This document shows positions 5,642-5,788 of a DNA stretch of 5,788 nt, piece after piece (the first letter of the stretch is position 1; the number at the start of each line of letters is the position of its first letter). The translations under genes were made by a program, and so were the position numbers. Location: positions 383-6,170 of the forward strand of contig DBTP01000114.1 in NCBI GenBank assembly GCA_002307115.1. The letters run 5' to 3'. Source of the DNA: Fibrobacter sp. UBA1313 (GTDB lineage Bacteria; Fibrobacterota; Fibrobacteria; Fibrobacterales; Fibrobacteraceae). Below the pieces are notes generated by a model. That model was given only the letters and a program-made list of their open reading frames with translations. It made no database searches and had not been told where the DNA came from.

Positions 5642-5788
5642 ATGACACAATACGATATCCTAGAACATCCAGATAAATATGATCTTTCCATCGAAAAAGT
5701 GGGAGAAGGAACGCTCGTTTCACCAATGACGGGGCTCCGTTTTGTGGATGACACCCAACGGGTGAGTCTCACTACGGATATGACGAAA
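5642..5788 (+). CDS. Unidentified protein, N-terminal 49 residues only
   Basis: An open frame starts at ATG 5642 and runs without a stop to the window edge, 72 bp after the kinase gene. The visible residues begin MTQYDILEHPDKYD and contain GEGTLVSPMTGLRFVDDT (21-38). They are soluble, mixed-charge and lack a signal peptide or membrane segment, so a cytoplasmic protein is likely. The GEGTLVSPMTG stretch looks like a beta-turn-beta element, but I do not recognise a family and no function is assigned. Reality of the gene rests on the strong ribosome binding site and on the open frame, which has no competing good frame here. Confidence 0.7.
   Translation, partial: MTQYDILEHPDKYDLSIEKVGEGTLVSPMTGLRFVDDTQRVSLTTDMTK

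Noticed and set aside
1..5788. CRISPR array, insertion sequence, toxin-antitoxin or defence system
   Set aside because: No spaced direct repeats of CRISPR type, no transposase or terminal inverted repeats, and every sizeable gene except the exported protein and the truncated last one has a well-known core family.

Overview
The window looks like a core chromosomal stretch of a Gram-negative, didermic bacterium. It encodes a signal-peptide-bearing outer-membrane-type beta-rich protein and a two-component system with a large extracytoplasmic sensor. The base composition is moderate, and the fully visible tRNA does not encode its CCA end. The style of the outer-membrane protein and of the promoters makes me think of the Fibrobacterota / FCB side of the tree (Fibrobacter-like). 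That assignment is an impression, not something proved by the sequence. I see no mobile element, CRISPR array, phage gene or clear sign of recent transfer.

Layout. (1) Positions 1-127, minus strand: a tRNA cluster with tRNA-Thr(UGU) complete and tRNA-Tyr(GUA) cut by the window edge, read leftward. The order matches the start of the classical thrU-tyrU-glyT-thrT-tufB operon, so tRNA-Gly, tRNA-Thr(GGU) and an EF-Tu gene may lie just left of the window. (2) Positions 128-347: a divergent intergenic region. It holds a good sigma70-type promoter for the tRNA operon, a 9-bp-arm perfect inverted repeat centred on its -35 box, A-tract-rich DNA upstream of it, a hairpin in the tRNA leader, and a possible 16-codon leader ORF ahead of the plus-strand genes. 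(3) Positions 348-2095, plus: a YbgC/4HBT-family acyl-CoA thioesterase followed after 14 bp by rarA (AAA+ recombination/replication-fork factor), probably co-transcribed. (4) Positions 2096-2189: promoter and strong ribosome binding site for the next gene. (5) Positions 2190-2978, plus: an exported, probably outer-membrane beta-barrel protein of unknown role with a helical, hydrophilic insert. (6) Positions 3051-5569, plus: an OmpR/PhoB-type response regulator and its histidine kinase, overlapping by 4 bp (ATGA), hence translationally coupled. The kinase has two membrane segments, about 320 residues of extracytoplasmic domain and no recognisable HAMP domain. (7) Positions 5642-5788, plus: the first 49 codons of an unidentified gene with its own strong ribosome binding site.

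How they fit together. The tRNAs, thioesterase and RarA are housekeeping functions. The envelope protein directly upstream of the two-component system suggests, but does not prove, an envelope-related signal or target for that pair. The window holds no clear new defence or mobile system. The most interesting signals are the palindrome on the tRNA promoter, the predicted tRNA-tuf operon, the leader ORF, and the HAMP-less kinase with an unassigned sensor domain.
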